DNA from: Paraburkholderia unamae
GTDB lineage: Bacteria; Pseudomonadota; Gammaproteobacteria; Burkholderiales; Burkholderiaceae
Direction of reading: 5' to 3'
DNA length: 64,000 bases
Assembly (NCBI RefSeq): GCF_003268775.1
Contig: NZ_QLSU01000021.1
Location: 63,254 to 127,253, forward strand
The notes beneath the pieces are model-generated. The model ran no database searches and was not told where the DNA came from. It saw only the letters and a program-made list of their open reading frames with translations. Position numbers and translations under genes: made by a program. Shown here piece after piece: positions 12,039-20,281 of this stretch. How positions within the stretch are numbered: position 1 is the first letter of the stretch; each line of letters opens with the position of its first letter.

Positions 12039-13792
12039 GCCGCGACCCGCTCTTCAGGCATGCGCTCGATTTCGAGCGTTTCGTGGTGATACGCCGCAAG
12101 CGACTCGCGGTGCGCCACGCTCACGATCGCCGCCTTCGGCAGGCGCTCCATGAAGAGCTTGTAGAGACGGCCTTCGTTGTCGGGGTCGAGCGCGCTCGTC
12201 GCTTCGTCGAGGAACAGATAGTCGGGCTTGTGCAGCAGCACGCGAGCGCCCGCGAGGCGTTGCTGTTCGCCCGGCGAGAGCACGCGCGTCCAGTGCGCCG
12301 ACTCGCCGAGCCGGTCCGCGTAGTCTTCCAGGCGGCAGGCGCGCAGCGCTTCGCGGCAGTCTTCGTCGCTGTAGTCGTCGGCGGGCGAGGGGTAGGTGAG
12401 CGCGGCCTTGAGCGTGCCGATGGGCAGGTAGCTCTGTTGCGGGATGAACATCATGCGCGCATCCACCGGCGCGTCGATCGAGCCTTCGCCGAACGGCCAG
12501 AGGCCCGCGAGCGCGCGCATCAGCGTGCTCTTGCCCGCGCCCGAGGGGCCGCGCACGAGCCAGCGCGAGCCCGGCTTGATGGCGATGTCGCGCACTTCCG
12601 ACAGCGGCGTGCCGTTGGGCAGCGAGAGCTTGAGATGCTCGGTCGCGAGTTCGTTGTTGTCGATGTAGTGCAGGTTGATGCCGCCGTGCTCGGTGGCGGG
12701 CGAGACCGTTTCCTTCAGGCGCGGCGAGTGCACCACGCGCACGAATTCGCGCAGACGGTTCACGGTAGCGCGCCATTCAACCAGCGTGGCGTAACTGTTG
12801 ATGAACCACGAGAACGAATCGCTCACGGTGCCGAACGCCTGCGAGATCTGCATCAGCACGCCGAACGTGAACGCGCCCGCGAAGTAGCGCGGCGCGGCGA
12901 CCACGAGCGGGAAGATGATGGCGATCTGGCCGTAGAAGCTCAGCACGAAGGTGAGGCGCTTCGTGTACTTCATCACGCGCCACCAGTTTTCGCGGATGTG
13001 CTGGAAGAGACCTTGTGCGTTGCCGCGCTCGGTGTCCATGCCGTCGTACAGCGCGATCTGCTCGGCGTTTTCGCGCAGGCGGATCAGGCCGAAGCGGAAG
13101 TCCGCCTCCACCTTTTGTTGCTGGTAGTTGATCGACACGAGCGGGTGGCCGACCTTCTGGATCACGAGCGAGCCGAACACGGCGTAGAGCGCGGCGGCCC
13201 AGACCATGTAACCCGGAATCGCGAGCGGCTGCCCGCCCAGCGTGACCGTGAGCGCGCCCGCGAGCGTCCACAGGATCGTGATGAACGAGATCAGCGTGAC
13301 GACCGTGGAGAGCAGGTCGAGCGTGAGCGAGAGCGTGGTCGTGGCGAACGACTGGAGGTCGTCGCTGATCCGCTGGTCGGGGTTGTCGGCGAGGCGGTCG
13401 CGCTCGATGCGGTAGAACGCGCCCTTGCCGAGCCACTCGCTCAGGAAGCGGTTGGTGAGCCACTGGCGCCAGCGAAAGCCGAGCATCTGGCGCAGATAGC
13501 GGCCGTACACCGCGAGGATGATGAAGCCGAACGCCAGCTCGGTGAAGGTCATCAAGAGCGGCGGGAAGCGTTTGACGTCCTTGGCCTGCAATGCGTTGTA
13601 GAACTCCGCGCTCCAGCCGTTCAGCCGCACGTTGATCCACACGACGAGCAGGTTCATCACGATGATCGCGACGAGCAGCCCCCAGGCGATCCAGCGTTCC
13701 TCGGAAACCCAGTAGGGTTTGATCAGGCTCCACGCGGTGATCTTCTGATGCTCGTTCTGATCGGGCGTGGCGCGGGAAGATTGGTTGGTCAT
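12035..13792 (-). CDS. YddA/SbmA-BacA type ABC transporter (fused membrane and ATPase domains)
   Basis: The 585-residue half-transporter carries an N-terminal SbmA/BacA-like membrane domain (about residues 1-350, five or six hydrophobic segments, motif VRLNGWSAEFYNALQAKD) and a C-terminal ATPase. Walker A is GPSGAGKST, the signature is LSPGEQQR and Walker B is DYLFLDEATSALD. Related proteins (YddA, Rv1819c, ABCD-like) move hydrophilic peptides, bleomycin or cobalamin across the inner membrane; the actual cargo is not known. The SDR gene overlaps its end. It reads away from the thiamine operon. Confidence 0.9.
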   Translation of the reverse strand: MTNQSSRATPDQNEHQKITAWSLIKPYWVSEERWIAWGLLVAIIVMNLLVVWINVRLNGWSAEFYNALQAKDVKRFPPLLMTFTELAFGFIILAVYGRYLRQMLGFRWRQWLTNRFLSEWLGKGAFYRIERDRLADNPDQRISDDLQSFATTTLSLTLDLLSTVVTLISFITILWTLAGALTVTLGGQPLAIPGYMVWAAALYAVFGSLVIQKVGHPLVSINYQQQKVEADFRFGLIRLRENAEQIALYDGMDTERGNAQGLFQHIRENWWRVMKYTKRLTFVLSFYGQIAIIFPLVVAAPRYFAGAFTFGVLMQISQAFGTVSDSFSWFINSYATLVEWRATVNRLREFVRVVHSPRLKETVSPATEHGGINLHYIDNNELATEHLKLSLPNGTPLSEVRDIAIKPGSRWLVRGPSGAGKSTLMRALAGLWPFGEGSIDAPVDARMMFIPQQSYLPIGTLKAALTYPSPADDYSDEDCREALRACRLEDYADRLGESAHWTRVLSPGEQQRLAGARVLLHKPDYLFLDEATSALDPDNEGRLYKLFMERLPKAAIVSVAHRESLAAYHHETLEIERMPEERVAA

Positions 13793-14075
13793 GTGCGTCC
13801 TGATGTTTTGTGCCGGCCCGCTCGGGCCGCTTTCGCCATATGCCGCGCGCCGCGCGGCGGCCGCTGTGCACGGATTCTGTCGGCAACCGCTTAAGTGAGA
13901 CTTAACGAGACTTGACGGGGTAAATGCCGGGGCAAGTGCCTGGCGAAACGCTGAGGCAAATGCCCGCGCCGCGCCGCCGTAGCGTGGCGCTCATTGTCTC
14001 ACCGCGCGGGCTCGCGAGGCGAAAGGAGCGGGTCCAAGGCATTGTGCCAGACGAGCCGTGCCATTCCGTCGAGGT

Positions 14076-14105
14076 TTGCGGGCGCCGCGCGTTTTGTGGT
14101 CTAAT
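14076..14105 (+). promoter_or_regulatory. Candidate promoter of the thiamine operon
   Basis: TTGCGG (14076-14081), an 18-base spacer and TCTAAT (14100-14105) lie directly upstream of the riboswitch, which would start about 10 bases later. The rest of 13793-14075 shows nothing that I can support as a gene. Confidence 0.4.
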
Positions 14106-14114
14106 CGACGGTGA

Positions 14115-14212
14115 CGAAACAGGGGTGCTTCACCGGTATGCCGGGCATGCCGTACTGAGGCTGAGAGAGACCCTTCGCACCCGATCCGGGTAATACCGGC
14201 GCGGGAAGTTTC
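14115..14212 (+). promoter_or_regulatory. TPP riboswitch (THI element)
   Basis: The conserved elements are in order: closing stem GAAAC/GTTTC, GGGGTGC, CTGAGA as TGAGGCTGAGAGAGACCC, then CACCCGATCCGGGTAATACC and GCGGGAAG. This is the classic thiamine pyrophosphate aptamer. It lies about 255 bases upstream of thiO, so it should repress thiOSGE when TPP is plentiful. The expression platform probably involves the GC-rich hairpin at about 14228-14256 (GCGCCC/GGGCGC) or sequestration of a ribosome site near 14390; which of these is inference. Confidence 0.96.
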
Positions 14213-14399
14213 CAGAAAGTCTTGCCGGAGCGCCCTGGCCTTTGCAGGGGCGCCAGGTTTCCCGCCGGGCCGCGCGTTCGGCGCTCGGGTCCATACGATT
14301 TCCGTATCGGGCCGTCTGCGCCGCATAGCCTCCACGGTCGGCCTTGCCAGCCGGTTTCGTCCTTGGGTACGTCTGCTGCTGCCGTACGGAAAGGATACG

Positions 14400-14471
14400 A
14401 TGACCGCCTATTCTCTTGCTTGTTCCCCGTTTTTCACTGCGCACGCCTTGCATGACGGAGCGTCGTCATGA
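14400..14471 (+). CDS. 23-residue leader ORF coupled to thiO
   Basis: ATG is preceded by a good ribosome site (GAAAGGA, 6 bases spacing). The ORF encodes MTAYSLACSPFFTAHALHDG and three more residues, and its TGA overlaps the thiO ATG as ATGA. The overlap and strong ribosome site suggest that ribosomes translate it and re-initiate on thiO. It sits between the TPP aptamer and the first gene, a good place for a coupling or attenuation device. A hairpin with GTACG/CGTAC arms (about 14367-14388) lies just before its ribosome site. I do not know a family for it; coding potential rests on position alone. Confidence 0.5.
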   Translation: MTAYSLACSPFFTAHALHDGASS

Positions 14472-15616
14472 GCCGCGTCCATCACCATAGCGTGGGCGGC
14501 ACGCCCGACTTCGCCGTGCTCGGCGGCGGCCTGTGCGGCCGGCTCGTCGCATGGCGTCTGGCCGGCGAGGGCCATCGCGTCGCGCTCTACGAGCGTGGCG
14601 GCCCCGAAGGCGGCGAGGCCGCGGCCTGGGTCGCGGCGGCCATGCTCGCGCCGCTCGCTGAAGCTGCCGTTGCCGAACTGCTCATCACCGAGCTTGGCGT
14701 GGCGTCGCTCGAAGCCTGGCCGCGCATCCTTGCCGAATTACCTGCGCCCGTGTTCTTCCAGCGCAACGGTACGCTCGTGGTCTGGCATAGCGCCGATCGC
14801 ACCGAGGCGCCGCTCTTCGAGCGCCGCGTGCGCGCGAACGCGCCGCGCGCGCTTGCCGATGCGAACTTCGTCGCGCTCGCCGGCGCACAGCTCGACGCGG
14901 CCGAACCGGCGCTCGCCGGGCGCTTCGCGCGCGGCTGGCTTCTGAACGGTGAAGGGCAGCTCGACAACCGCCAGGCGCTCGCCGCGCTTGCGGCCGGCCT
15001 CGCCGCGCGTGGTGTGGAAACGCACTGGCACACCACCGTCGACGAAGCGAACCCGCCGCGCGCGCGCGTGACGATCGACTGCCGCGGCCTGGGTGCAAAA
15101 CCCGTGCTGCCGGGGCTGCGCGGCATACGCGGCGAAGTCGCCCGCGTGCATGCGCCGGGCATCGGCTTGACGCGTCCGGTGCGGCTGCTGCATCCGCGCT
15201 ATCCGCTCTATATCGCGCCGAAGGAGAACGATCTCTACGTGATCGGCGCGACCGAGATCGAGGGCGAGGACCGCTCGCCCGTGAGCGTGCGCTCGGCGCT
15301 CGAATTGCTGAGCGCGGCGTTCGCCGTGCATCCGGCGTTCGGCGAGGCGCGCATTCTCGAACTGAATTCGCAGTGCCGCCCGACGCTGCCCGACCATCGC
15401 CCGGCGCTCATTTGGGACGGCAAGGCCACGCTGCGCGTGAACGGCCTCTACCGGCACGGCTTCATGATCGCGCCGGAAGTCGCCGACGAAGCCGCGCGTG
15501 TCGCGCAGGCGCTCCTCGACGCCCGCGTGAGCGACGCCGACTCGTTCGAGGCGCTGCGCCGCGCGTCGCGCTGGGGCGAGATGCTGCACGCGCAGGGCGC
15601 GCATGAGCCGGCCTGA
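14468..15616 (+). CDS. thiO: Glycine oxidase (thiamine thiazole synthesis)
   Basis: The 382-residue FAD-dependent oxidoreductase of the DAO family has a GGGLCGRLVAWRL nucleotide motif near residue 18 and the C-terminal FAD block GLYRHGFMIAPEVADEAA. It oxidises glycine to the dehydroglycine imine used by ThiG for the thiazole ring. Its position as first large gene after the TPP riboswitch and before thiS and thiG identifies it. The ATG overlaps the stop of the small leader ORF. Confidence 0.93.
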   Translation: MSRVHHHSVGGTPDFAVLGGGLCGRLVAWRLAGEGHRVALYERGGPEGGEAAAWVAAAMLAPLAEAAVAELLITELGVASLEAWPRILAELPAPVFFQRNGTLVVWHSADRTEAPLFERRVRANAPRALADANFVALAGAQLDAAEPALAGRFARGWLLNGEGQLDNRQALAALAAGLAARGVETHWHTTVDEANPPRARVTIDCRGLGAKPVLPGLRGIRGEVARVHAPGIGLTRPVRLLHPRYPLYIAPKENDLYVIGATEIEGEDRSPVSVRSALELLSAAFAVHPAFGEARILELNSQCRPTLPDHRPALIWDGKATLRVNGLYRHGFMIAPEVADEAARVAQALLDARVSDADSFEALRRASRWGEMLHAQGAHEPA

Positions 15617-15665
15617 GGCGTGAAGCGCCACCCGAATCAAACCGTAGTCTGAGAACGTATTTGCC

Positions 15666-15863
15666 ATGGACATTCATATCAACCAGAAGCCGCTCACGCT
15701 GCCCGAGGGCGCGACCGTCGCCGATGCGCTTACCGCGTTTGGCGCGCGTCCGCCGTTCGCCGTGGCCCTGAACGGCGACTTCGTGGCGCGCGCCCAGCAC
15801 GGCGCGCGCGCGCTCCAGGCGGGCGACCGCCTCGACGTCGTGAGCCCCGTGGCCGGCGGCTGA
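15666..15863 (+). CDS. thiS: Sulfur carrier protein ThiS
   Basis: The 65-residue ubiquitin-like protein ends in SPVAGG; the terminal Gly-Gly is adenylated and then thiocarboxylated to carry sulfur for the thiazole. Size and end match ThiS exactly. It lies between thiO and thiG in the same operon. Confidence 0.95.
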   Translation: MDIHINQKPLTLPEGATVADALTAFGARPPFAVALNGDFVARAQHGARALQAGDRLDVVSPVAGG

Positions 15864-15927
15864 GCCGCGCGCATTCGTGCGCGCACCGCGCCGCCGCATC
15901 CACGACACCGCCCAAGGATTCCACGCC

Positions 15928-16743
15928 ATGACCACCACTCCCACCGCCGACGCGCTCACGCTCTACGGCGAAACCTTCGCGAGCCGCGTGCTGCTCGGCA
16001 CCTCGCGTTATCCGTCGCTGCAATCGCTCGCCGATTCGATGGCCGCCGCGCGCCCCGGCATGATCACCGTCGCGCTGCGCCGCCAGATGAACGAGGGCAC
16101 CGCCGAAGCGGGCTTCTTCGACCTGCTCAAGCGCCACGGCGTGCCGCTGCTGCCGAACACGGCCGGCTGCCTCACCGTCAACGAAGCCGTCACGACGGCG
16201 CACATGGCCCGCGAAGTCTTCGAAACCGACTGGATCAAGCTCGAACTGATCGGCGACGACTACACGCTGCAACCCGACCCGGTCGGCCTGATCGAAGCCG
16301 CCGCGCGGCTCGTGAAGGACGGCTTCAAGGTGCTGCCGTATTGCACCGAGGACCTCGTGATCGGCCGCCGTCTGCTGGACGCGGGCTGCGAGGCGCTCAT
16401 GCCGTGGGGCGCGCCGATCGGCACCGGCAAGGGCGTGATCAATCCGTACGGCCTGCGCGTGTTGCGCGAGCGCCTGCCCGATGTGCCGCTCATCGTCGAT
16501 GCGGGTCTGGGCGTGCCCTCCCACGCCTGCCAGGTGATGGAGTGGGGCTTCGACGGCGTGCTGCTCAACACGGCCGTTTCGCAGGCCACGCACCCCGACG
16601 CGATGGCGCGCGCGTTCGCGCTGGGCGTCGAGGCGGGCCGCGCCGCGTATCTCGCCGGGCCGATGGCCGAACGCGATGCGGCGGTGGCGAGCACGCCCGT
16701 GGTGGGCATGCCGTTCTGGCACCAGGATGGAGACAAGCGATGA
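15928..16743 (+). CDS. thiG: Thiazole synthase
   Basis: The 271-residue protein condenses the ThiS thiocarboxylate, the glycine imine and deoxyxylulose 5-phosphate into the thiazole phosphate. It is a TIM barrel with the family blocks SRVLLGTSRYPS, TVALRRQMN, LPNTAGC, IKLELIGDDYTLQPD, PWGAPIGTGKG and VDAGLGVPSHACQVMEWGFDGVLLNTA. The active-site Lys is in WIKLELIGD. The start was set at the ATG before TTTPTADALTLYGETF, which has AAGGA upstream; an earlier frame start at 15877 adds residues with no family match. It overlaps thiE by ATGA. Confidence 0.96.
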   Translation: MTTTPTADALTLYGETFASRVLLGTSRYPSLQSLADSMAAARPGMITVALRRQMNEGTAEAGFFDLLKRHGVPLLPNTAGCLTVNEAVTTAHMAREVFETDWIKLELIGDDYTLQPDPVGLIEAAARLVKDGFKVLPYCTEDLVIGRRLLDAGCEALMPWGAPIGTGKGVINPYGLRVLRERLPDVPLIVDAGLGVPSHACQVMEWGFDGVLLNTAVSQATHPDAMARAFALGVEAGRAAYLAGPMAERDAAVASTPVVGMPFWHQDGDKR

Positions 16744-17852
16744 CCGAAACACTGCGACTGCAAGACCGCGAGCTGTTCTGGCCGCCCGCCGACAAGCTCA
16801 CCGAAACGGCCGAGCGCATCCGCGCACGCCTGGGCGACTGGCCGCCCACGCATGCGCCGTGGCGCATCTGTCTCACGCCGCCCGACGCGCCCAACGGCGG
16901 CGACCTCATCGTCGTGACCGACGCGGCGCCGCATCTCGCCAGCATCGCGCGCTGGATGACCGAGGGCGCGGGCGTGATCGAAGCCGCGGGCGAGAGCCCG
17001 AAGGCGGCCCGTGTCACGCTGCACCTGGGCGGCGAGCGTTACGCGCTCGAAGGCGAACTGGCGGAAGACTGGATTGCCGCGCTGGCGGCGTTTCTCGACT
17101 GCGGGTTCGATCCGCACGACGCACTCGTGCTTGCGCTCGCCTGGCGCGACGGTGACGAGCAGCAGGCCGACGCCTGGCCCGTCGACTTCAAGCGCTTTCC
17201 GCGCGTGCTCGGCCTGCCCGCCGCGCCCGCGCAGCCGTTCGCGCCGTGCCCGGCGAAGCTCGGCCTGTATCCGGTGCTGCCGACGGCGGACTGGGTCGAG
17301 CGCGTGCTCGACTACGGCGTGAAGACGGTGCAGTTGCGCAGCAAGCAGCCGAAGTCGGCGGCGCTCACGCAGGAGATCGAGCGCTGTGTCGCGGCGGGCC
17401 GCAAGCACGACGCACAGCTTTTCATCAACGATCACTGGCAGGAAGCCGTCGCCGTCGGCGCGTACGGCGTGCATCTCGGCCAGGAAGACCTGCGCGAAGC
17501 CGACCTCGGCGCGATCGCGGCAGCGGGCGTGCGCCTGGGCCTGTCCACGCACGGCTACTTCGAGATGCTGACGGCGCTGCATTTCCGCCCGAGCTATCTG
17601 GCCTGCGGCGCGGTCTTCGCCACCACGACGAAGACCATGCCCACGGCGCCCCAGGGCCTGGCGCGCCTCGCGCGCTACGTGAAGCTGCTGGACGGCGTCG
17701 TGCCGATGGTGGCCATCGGCGGGATCGACGGCAACATCTTGCCCGCGGTGCTCGCCACGGGCGCGGGCAGCGCGGCGGTGGTGCGCGCCGTGACCGAGGC
17801 GGCCGACCCGGCTGCCGCCGTTGCTGCATTGCGCAACGCGTTTACGCAATAA
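16740..17852 (+). CDS. thiE: Thiamine phosphate synthase with long N-terminal extension
   Basis: The C-terminal part (about residues 172-370) is a complete ThiE TIM barrel with LGLYPVLPTADWVERVLDYG, VQLRSKQ, LFINDHWQEAV, GVHLGQEDL, GLSTHGYFEM, ACGAVFATTTKTM and VAIGGIDGNI. It joins the thiazole and pyrimidine phosphates into thiamine phosphate. The first 170 residues are an extra domain that is absent from the normal 210-residue ThiE. It contains ICLTPPDAPNGGDLIVVTDAAPHLASIARW, which resembles no motif I can name. The ATGA overlap with thiG supports this start. Confidence 0.92.
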   Translation: MTETLRLQDRELFWPPADKLTETAERIRARLGDWPPTHAPWRICLTPPDAPNGGDLIVVTDAAPHLASIARWMTEGAGVIEAAGESPKAARVTLHLGGERYALEGELAEDWIAALAAFLDCGFDPHDALVLALAWRDGDEQQADAWPVDFKRFPRVLGLPAAPAQPFAPCPAKLGLYPVLPTADWVERVLDYGVKTVQLRSKQPKSAALTQEIERCVAAGRKHDAQLFINDHWQEAVAVGAYGVHLGQEDLREADLGAIAAAGVRLGLSTHGYFEMLTALHFRPSYLACGAVFATTTKTMPTAPQGLARLARYVKLLDGVVPMVAIGGIDGNILPAVLATGAGSAAVVRAVTEAADPAAAVAALRNAFTQ

Positions 17853-17857
17853 TGGTC

Positions 17858-17958
17858 CACCCTGGCCGGGGGGCGCGCCGCGTGCGCGGACCCCGGGCTT
17901 TGGGGGGCCGCAACCCGCAGCAGCGGGCGATTGCGGCTTACATCAATGGGCCAGGGTG
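17858..17958 (+). other. Structured intergenic element between thiE and mlaF (possible noncoding RNA or leader)
   Basis: A 10-bp perfect closing stem, CACCCTGGCC (17858-17867) with GGCCAGGGTG (17949-17958), encloses at least two internal helices. One is GCCGCAA (17907-17913) with TTGCGGC (17931-17937), extended by CCCGC/GCGGG around an AGCA tetraloop with a 3-base bulge. Another is CCCC/GGGG near 17891-17907. The junction-like layout is more than a simple terminator, and there is no T-run. It ends about 28 bases before the TATAAT of the mla operon. Confidence 0.45.
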
Positions 17959-17986
17959 CGTCACGGCAGGTTTTCCACGATGGCCC

Positions 17987-17992
17987 TATAAT
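17987..17992 (+). promoter_or_regulatory. Predicted -10 element of the mla operon
   Basis: A perfect TATAAT sits 31 bases before the GTG of mlaF. No good -35 hexamer is visible 16-18 bases upstream, so it may rely on an activator or an extended contact. Confidence 0.45.
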
Positions 17993-18023
17993 CCCGCCTT
18001 CGTGTAAATGGACTGTCTGCCAC

Positions 18024-18845
18024 GTGCCCTCATCCTCTGAGACCCTGCTGGAGCTGCGCGACGTCGACTTCGGCTACGGCGAGCGCCTCGTCCTGTCCGG
18101 CCTGAACATGCGCTTTGGGCGCGGTAAGGTGGTGGCGGTCATGGGCGGTTCCGGTGGCGGAAAAACGACGGTTTTGCGCCTGATCGGCGGCCTCGTGCGC
18201 GCGCAGCGCGGCCAGGTGCTGTTCGGCGGCCAGGACGTCGGCGCGCAATCGCGCGAGGGCCTCTACGCCCTGCGCCGCAAGATGGGCATGCTGTTCCAGT
18301 TCGGCGCGCTTTTCACCGACATGTCGGTGTTCGAGAACGTTGCCTTCGCCCTGCGCGAGCACACCGATTTGCCCGAAGAACTGATCCGCGACCTCGTGCT
18401 CATGAAGCTCAACGCGGTCGGTCTGCGCGGCGCACGCGACCTGGCGCCCTCGGAAATCTCGGGCGGCATGGCGCGCCGCGTGGCGCTCGCCCGCGCCATC
18501 GCGCTCGACCCCGAGCTGATGATGTACGACGAGCCGTTCGCGGGCCTCGACCCCATTTCGCTCGGCATCACCGCGAACCTCATCCGCACGCTCAACGACG
18601 CGCTCGGCGCGACCTCGATCCTCGTAACGCACGACGTGCCGGAATCGTTCGCGATCGCCGACTACGTCTACTTCGTCGCGAACGGCCGCGTGCAGGCACA
18701 AGGCACGCCCGCCGAGCTGCGCGCGTCGACCGATCCGATCGTGCGCCAGTTCATCGACGGCGCGCCGGACGGCCCGTTCCGTTTTCACTACCCGACGAAC
18801 GTGCCGCTCGAAGCGGACTTCGGCATTGGCGGAGGACGCTCATGA
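18024..18845 (+). CDS. mlaF: Phospholipid ABC transporter ATP-binding protein MlaF
   Basis: The 273-residue ATPase has Walker A GGSGGGKTT, signature ISGGMARR and Walker B LMMYDEPFAGLD. It powers the MlaFEDB inner-membrane complex that moves phospholipids between inner and outer membranes. The start is taken as GTG before PSSSETLLELRDVDFGYGE; the upstream in-frame ATG would place the start inside the promoter region. The gene overlaps mlaE by ATGA. Confidence 0.94.
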   Translation: MPSSSETLLELRDVDFGYGERLVLSGLNMRFGRGKVVAVMGGSGGGKTTVLRLIGGLVRAQRGQVLFGGQDVGAQSREGLYALRRKMGMLFQFGALFTDMSVFENVAFALREHTDLPEELIRDLVLMKLNAVGLRGARDLAPSEISGGMARRVALARAIALDPELMMYDEPFAGLDPISLGITANLIRTLNDALGATSILVTHDVPESFAIADYVYFVANGRVQAQGTPAELRASTDPIVRQFIDGAPDGPFRFHYPTNVPLEADFGIGGGRS

Positions 18846-19618
18846 TCGGCGCCATCAGCTCGATCGGGCGCAGCGTGCTCGACTCGATCGCGCGCGCGGG
18901 GCACGCCACGCGCTTTTTCGTGCGTCTCGTGCTCGAATTCTTCCCGCTGCTGCGCCGCCCGCGTCTTGTCACGAAGCAGATCCACTTCGTCGGTAATTAT
19001 TCGCTGTTGATCATCGCGGTGTCGGGCCTGTTCGTGGGCTTCGTGCTCGGCTTGCAGGGGTATTACACGCTCAACCGCTACGGCTCCGAGCAGGCGCTCG
19101 GGCTGCTGGTGGCGCTCTCGCTCGTGCGGGAGCTCGGGCCGGTCGTCACGGCGCTCCTGTTCGCGGGCCGCGCGGGCACTTCGCTCACGGCCGAGATCGG
19201 GCTCATGAAGGCGGGCGAGCAGCTCACCGCCATGGAGATGATGGCGGTGGACCCCGTGCGCATCGTGGTCGCGCCGCGCATGTGGGCGGGCGTGATCGCC
19301 ATGCCGATCCTCGCGGCGATCTTCAGTGCGGTCGGCATTCTGGGCGGCTATGTGGTGGGCGTGCTGCTGATCGGCGTGGACGCAGGCGCCTTCTGGTCGC
19401 AAATGCAGGGCGGCGTGGACGTCTGGGCGGACGTGGGCAACGGCGTGATGAAGAGCGTCGTGTTCGGTTTCGCCGTGACGTTTACCGCGCTGTACCAGGG
19501 TTACGAAGCCAAGCCCACGCCCGAGGGCGTGTCGCGCGCGACCACCAAGACGGTCGTGTACGCGTCGCTTGCGGTGCTCGGCCTCGACTTCCTGCTTACC
19601 GCGCTGATGTTCAGCTAA
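18842..19618 (+). CDS. mlaE: Phospholipid ABC transporter permease MlaE
   Basis: The 258-residue permease has the MlaE family blocks KQIHFVGNYSLLIIAVSGLFVGFVLGLQ, ELGPVVTALLFAGRAGTSLTAEIGLMKAGEQLTAMEMM and a C-terminal TKTVVYASLAVLGLDFLLTALMF. It forms the inner-membrane channel of the Mla complex. It is coupled to mlaF by overlap and followed by mlaD after 87 bases. Confidence 0.96.
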   Translation: MIGAISSIGRSVLDSIARAGHATRFFVRLVLEFFPLLRRPRLVTKQIHFVGNYSLLIIAVSGLFVGFVLGLQGYYTLNRYGSEQALGLLVALSLVRELGPVVTALLFAGRAGTSLTAEIGLMKAGEQLTAMEMMAVDPVRIVVAPRMWAGVIAMPILAAIFSAVGILGGYVVGVLLIGVDAGAFWSQMQGGVDVWADVGNGVMKSVVFGFAVTFTALYQGYEAKPTPEGVSRATTKTVVYASLAVLGLDFLLTALMFS

Positions 19619-19705
19619 CAGATCAGCTAGAAGAGCCGGGCAGTGACCCGGCCCTCTCGCGGCGTGGCGCTCGCGTGAGCGCCGCCGCAACGGATTCTCA
19701 TTGGG

Positions 19706-20269
19706 ATGACGATGAAAAAGAATGCTCTCGACTTCTGGGTCGGCCTGTTCGTGGTGCTGGGCTTTATCGCGCTGCTGTTCCTTGCGCTGAAGGCCGGCAA
19801 CATGAGCTCGCTGTCGTTCCAGCCCACCTACCCGGTGAAGCTCAAGTTCGACAATATCGGCGGGCTCAAGCCGCGCGCGCCGGTGAAAAGCGCGGGCGTG
19901 ACCGTGGGCCGGGTGGCCTCGATCGGCTTCGACTCCAACACCTATCAGGCGCTGGTGACGATCAACCTCGACCAGCAGTACCAGTTCCCGAAGGACACGT
20001 CGGCCAAGATCCTGACGTCGGGCCTGCTCGGCGAGCAGTACATCGGTCTCGAGCCGGGCGGCGACTCGGAAATGCTCAAGGCGGGCGACACCATCTCGAT
20101 GACGCAATCGGCCATCGTGCTCGAAAACCTCATCGGCCAGTTCCTCTATAGCAAGGCGGCCGACTCGGGCGCCGCAAAATCGTCCAGTGGCGCGAACGCC
20201 GACTCCGCGCCGGCCGCGCCCGCAGCGGCGCCGGCCCCGGTGGCTTCGGCAGCCCCGGCGGCCAAATAA
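19706..20269 (+). CDS. mlaD: Phospholipid-binding MCE-domain protein MlaD
   Basis: The protein has 187 residues: one N-terminal membrane helix (DFWVGLFVVLGFIALLFLAL), an MCE domain (YPVKLKFDNIGGLKPRAPVKSAGVTVGRV) and an Ala/Pro-rich C-terminal tail. MlaD forms the periplasmic hexameric ring that receives lipid from MlaC. A second ATG two codons later (19712) is an equally good start. The low-complexity tail is longer than in E. coli. Confidence 0.95.
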   Translation: MTMKKNALDFWVGLFVVLGFIALLFLALKAGNMSSLSFQPTYPVKLKFDNIGGLKPRAPVKSAGVTVGRVASIGFDSNTYQALVTINLDQQYQFPKDTSAKILTSGLLGEQYIGLEPGGDSEMLKAGDTISMTQSAIVLENLIGQFLYSKAADSGAAKSSSGANADSAPAAPAAAPAPVASAAPAAK

Positions 20270-20281
20270 GGAGAAATAACA

